Origin: Mesorhizobium loti
Lineage (GTDB): Bacteria; Pseudomonadota; Alphaproteobacteria; Rhizobiales; Rhizobiaceae
Length of the DNA stretch: 64,000 nucleotides
Direction of reading: 5' to 3'
Assembly (NCBI RefSeq): GCF_013170705.1
Contig: NZ_CP033334.1
Location: forward strand, 3,015,501 to 3,079,500
Shown here: positions 63,205 to 64,000 of the stretch, piece by piece
Layout: each line of letters starts with the position of its first letter
How positions within the stretch are numbered: the stretch's first letter is position 1
Translations under genes and position numbers: made by a program
Notes under the pieces: model-generated
Told to the model about the DNA's origin: nothing
Database searches by the model: none
What the model saw: only the letters and a program-made list of their open reading frames with translations

Positions 63205-64000
63205 ATGCGCATTTTCATAGCGGGCATGGACACCGAGACCAACACGTTCGCGCCTATCCCGACCGGCTACCACAGTTTCGAGGAAATGGGCATCGCGCGG
63301 GGCGACGCCACCTCGAAGGCATTGAACGAGCCGTCCTGCCAGCTGTTCGTGTGGCGTCAGCGCGGCGAAGCCGACGGCCACGAGATCGTGGAAAGCCTGT
63401 GCGTTTGCGCGGAGCCCGGAGGCATAACCATCCGCAATGTCTACGAGCAGTTCCGCGACGAGATCCTCGACGAGCTCAAGGCCGCCATGCCGGTGGACTG
63501 CGTGCTTCTGGCGCTGCATGGCGCTTTCGTCGCGGAAGGCTATGACGATACCGAGGGTGATCTTCTCGCGCATGTCAGAGCTGTCGTCGGTCCCGACATC
63601 CCGATCGGGGCGGAGCTCGATCTGCACTGCCACACAACCCAGAAGATGGTCGACAACGCCACCGCTATCGTCGCCTACAAGGAATATCCGCACACCGACA
63701 TCATGGACCGTGCCGGCGAGCTCTACCGCATTATCGTCGACACGGTGGAGGGCAAGGTCAGGCCGGTGATGGCGCTTTACGACTGCCGCATGATCAGCAC
63801 CTTCCGCGTGCAGGAGCAGCCGATGCGCGGCTTCGTTGATGGCATGACTGCCGCCGAAGCCGAGCCTGGCATACTGTCAGTCTCGCTTGGGCATGGCTTT
63901 CCGCATGGCGACGTCGAGGATGTCGGAGCCCGCATGCTGGTCGTCACCGACGATGACAAGCCGCTTGCCGAGCGGACCGCCGAAAGGTTCGGCAAGCAGC
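63205..64000 (+). CDS. M81-family metallopeptidase, MlrC-like (cut by window end)
   Basis: The first 265 codons of an MlrC-family protein, open to the end of the window. Family features are RIFIAGMDTETNTFAPIPTG, LLALHGAFVAEGYDDTEGDLLAHVR, a zinc-type GAELDLHCHTT, and YKEYPHTDIMDRA. MlrC (microcystinase C) cleaves small linear peptides with unusual amino acids. The full protein should be about 490 residues. It is divergent from the D-serine-dehydratase-like gene across an AT-rich 150 bp gap. A GAGGGCGAAAG site precedes the ATG. Confidence 0.88.
   Translation, partial: MRIFIAGMDTETNTFAPIPTGYHSFEEMGIARGDATSKALNEPSCQLFVWRQRGEADGHEIVESLCVCAEPGGITIRNVYEQFRDEILDELKAAMPVDCVLLALHGAFVAEGYDDTEGDLLAHVRAVVGPDIPIGAELDLHCHTTQKMVDNATAIVAYKEYPHTDIMDRAGELYRIIVDTVEGKVRPVMALYDCRMISTFRVQEQPMRGFVDGMTAAEAEPGILSVSLGHGFPHGDVEDVGARMLVVTDDDKPLAERTAERFGKQ

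Overview
The window reads as the chromosome or a large replicon of a GC-rich alphaproteobacterium of the Rhizobiales, most likely Mesorhizobium or a close relative. The genus is my inference. It rests on complete fixNOQP and fixGHIS operons, an FnrN-type regulator with a C-X2-C-X7-C cluster, Usg, several DUF982 proteins, a ROSE thermometer, CIRCE-controlled groESL and an intergenic repeat typical of the order. I see no rRNA, tRNA, CRISPR array, transposase or phage module.

Region 1 (1-10.7 kb) is membrane redox chemistry and nitrite respiration. A two-component system faces a three-gene flavin operon: an FMN-binding protein, ApbE, and an RnfD/NqrB-like membrane protein fused to a ferredoxin-NADP reductase module. 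Next come a decayed VIT1/CCC1 transporter gene, a DUF1858 protein, the regulator NnrR, pseudoazurin, NnrS, NirV and copper nitrite reductase NirK. FNR/NnrR-type palindromes lie upstream of both pseudoazurin and nirK. No NO or N2O reductase is present here.

Region 2 (10.8-21.8 kb) is the microaerobic respiration block: ccoGHIS (assembly) and ccoNOQP (cbb3 oxidase), a hemerythrin-like protein, FnrN and HemN. FNR/FixK boxes sit upstream of ccoG, between ccoN and the hemerythrin gene, and between fnrN and hemN. FnrN probably senses oxygen and drives the block. ccoS and ccoQ are short genes easily missed.

Region 3 (21.8-32.1 kb) is accessory. It holds a small K+ channel, a periplasmic molybdopterin-fold protein in an operon with a hybrid kinase and an HD-GYP regulator, a gene-poor tract with a DUF302-like gene, and a LysR regulator divergent from two paralogous SDR dehydrogenases, a Rossmann reductase and a methyltransferase.

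Region 4 (32.2-39.1 kb) is a heat-shock/stress island: groESL behind CIRCE, two Hsp20 genes (the first behind a ROSE thermometer), Usg, a small secreted protein and four separate DUF982 genes.

Region 5 (39.1-64 kb) is catabolic. Unit A pairs a TetR regulator, an aminotransferase, a TMADH-like flavoenzyme, a GlpD-like oxidase and an ornithine-cyclodeaminase homologue with a divergent peptide-type ABC importer (fused ATPase) and a RidA homologue. Unit B has a second Dpp-type importer split around a LysR gene, a beta-lactamase-fold hydrolase, an M55 D-aminopeptidase, a D-threonine aldolase/D-serine dehydratase-like enzyme and an MlrC-type M81 metallopeptidase cut by the window end. Unit B looks like uptake and breakdown of D-amino-acid-containing peptides or amides. 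The natural substrates of both units are unknown.
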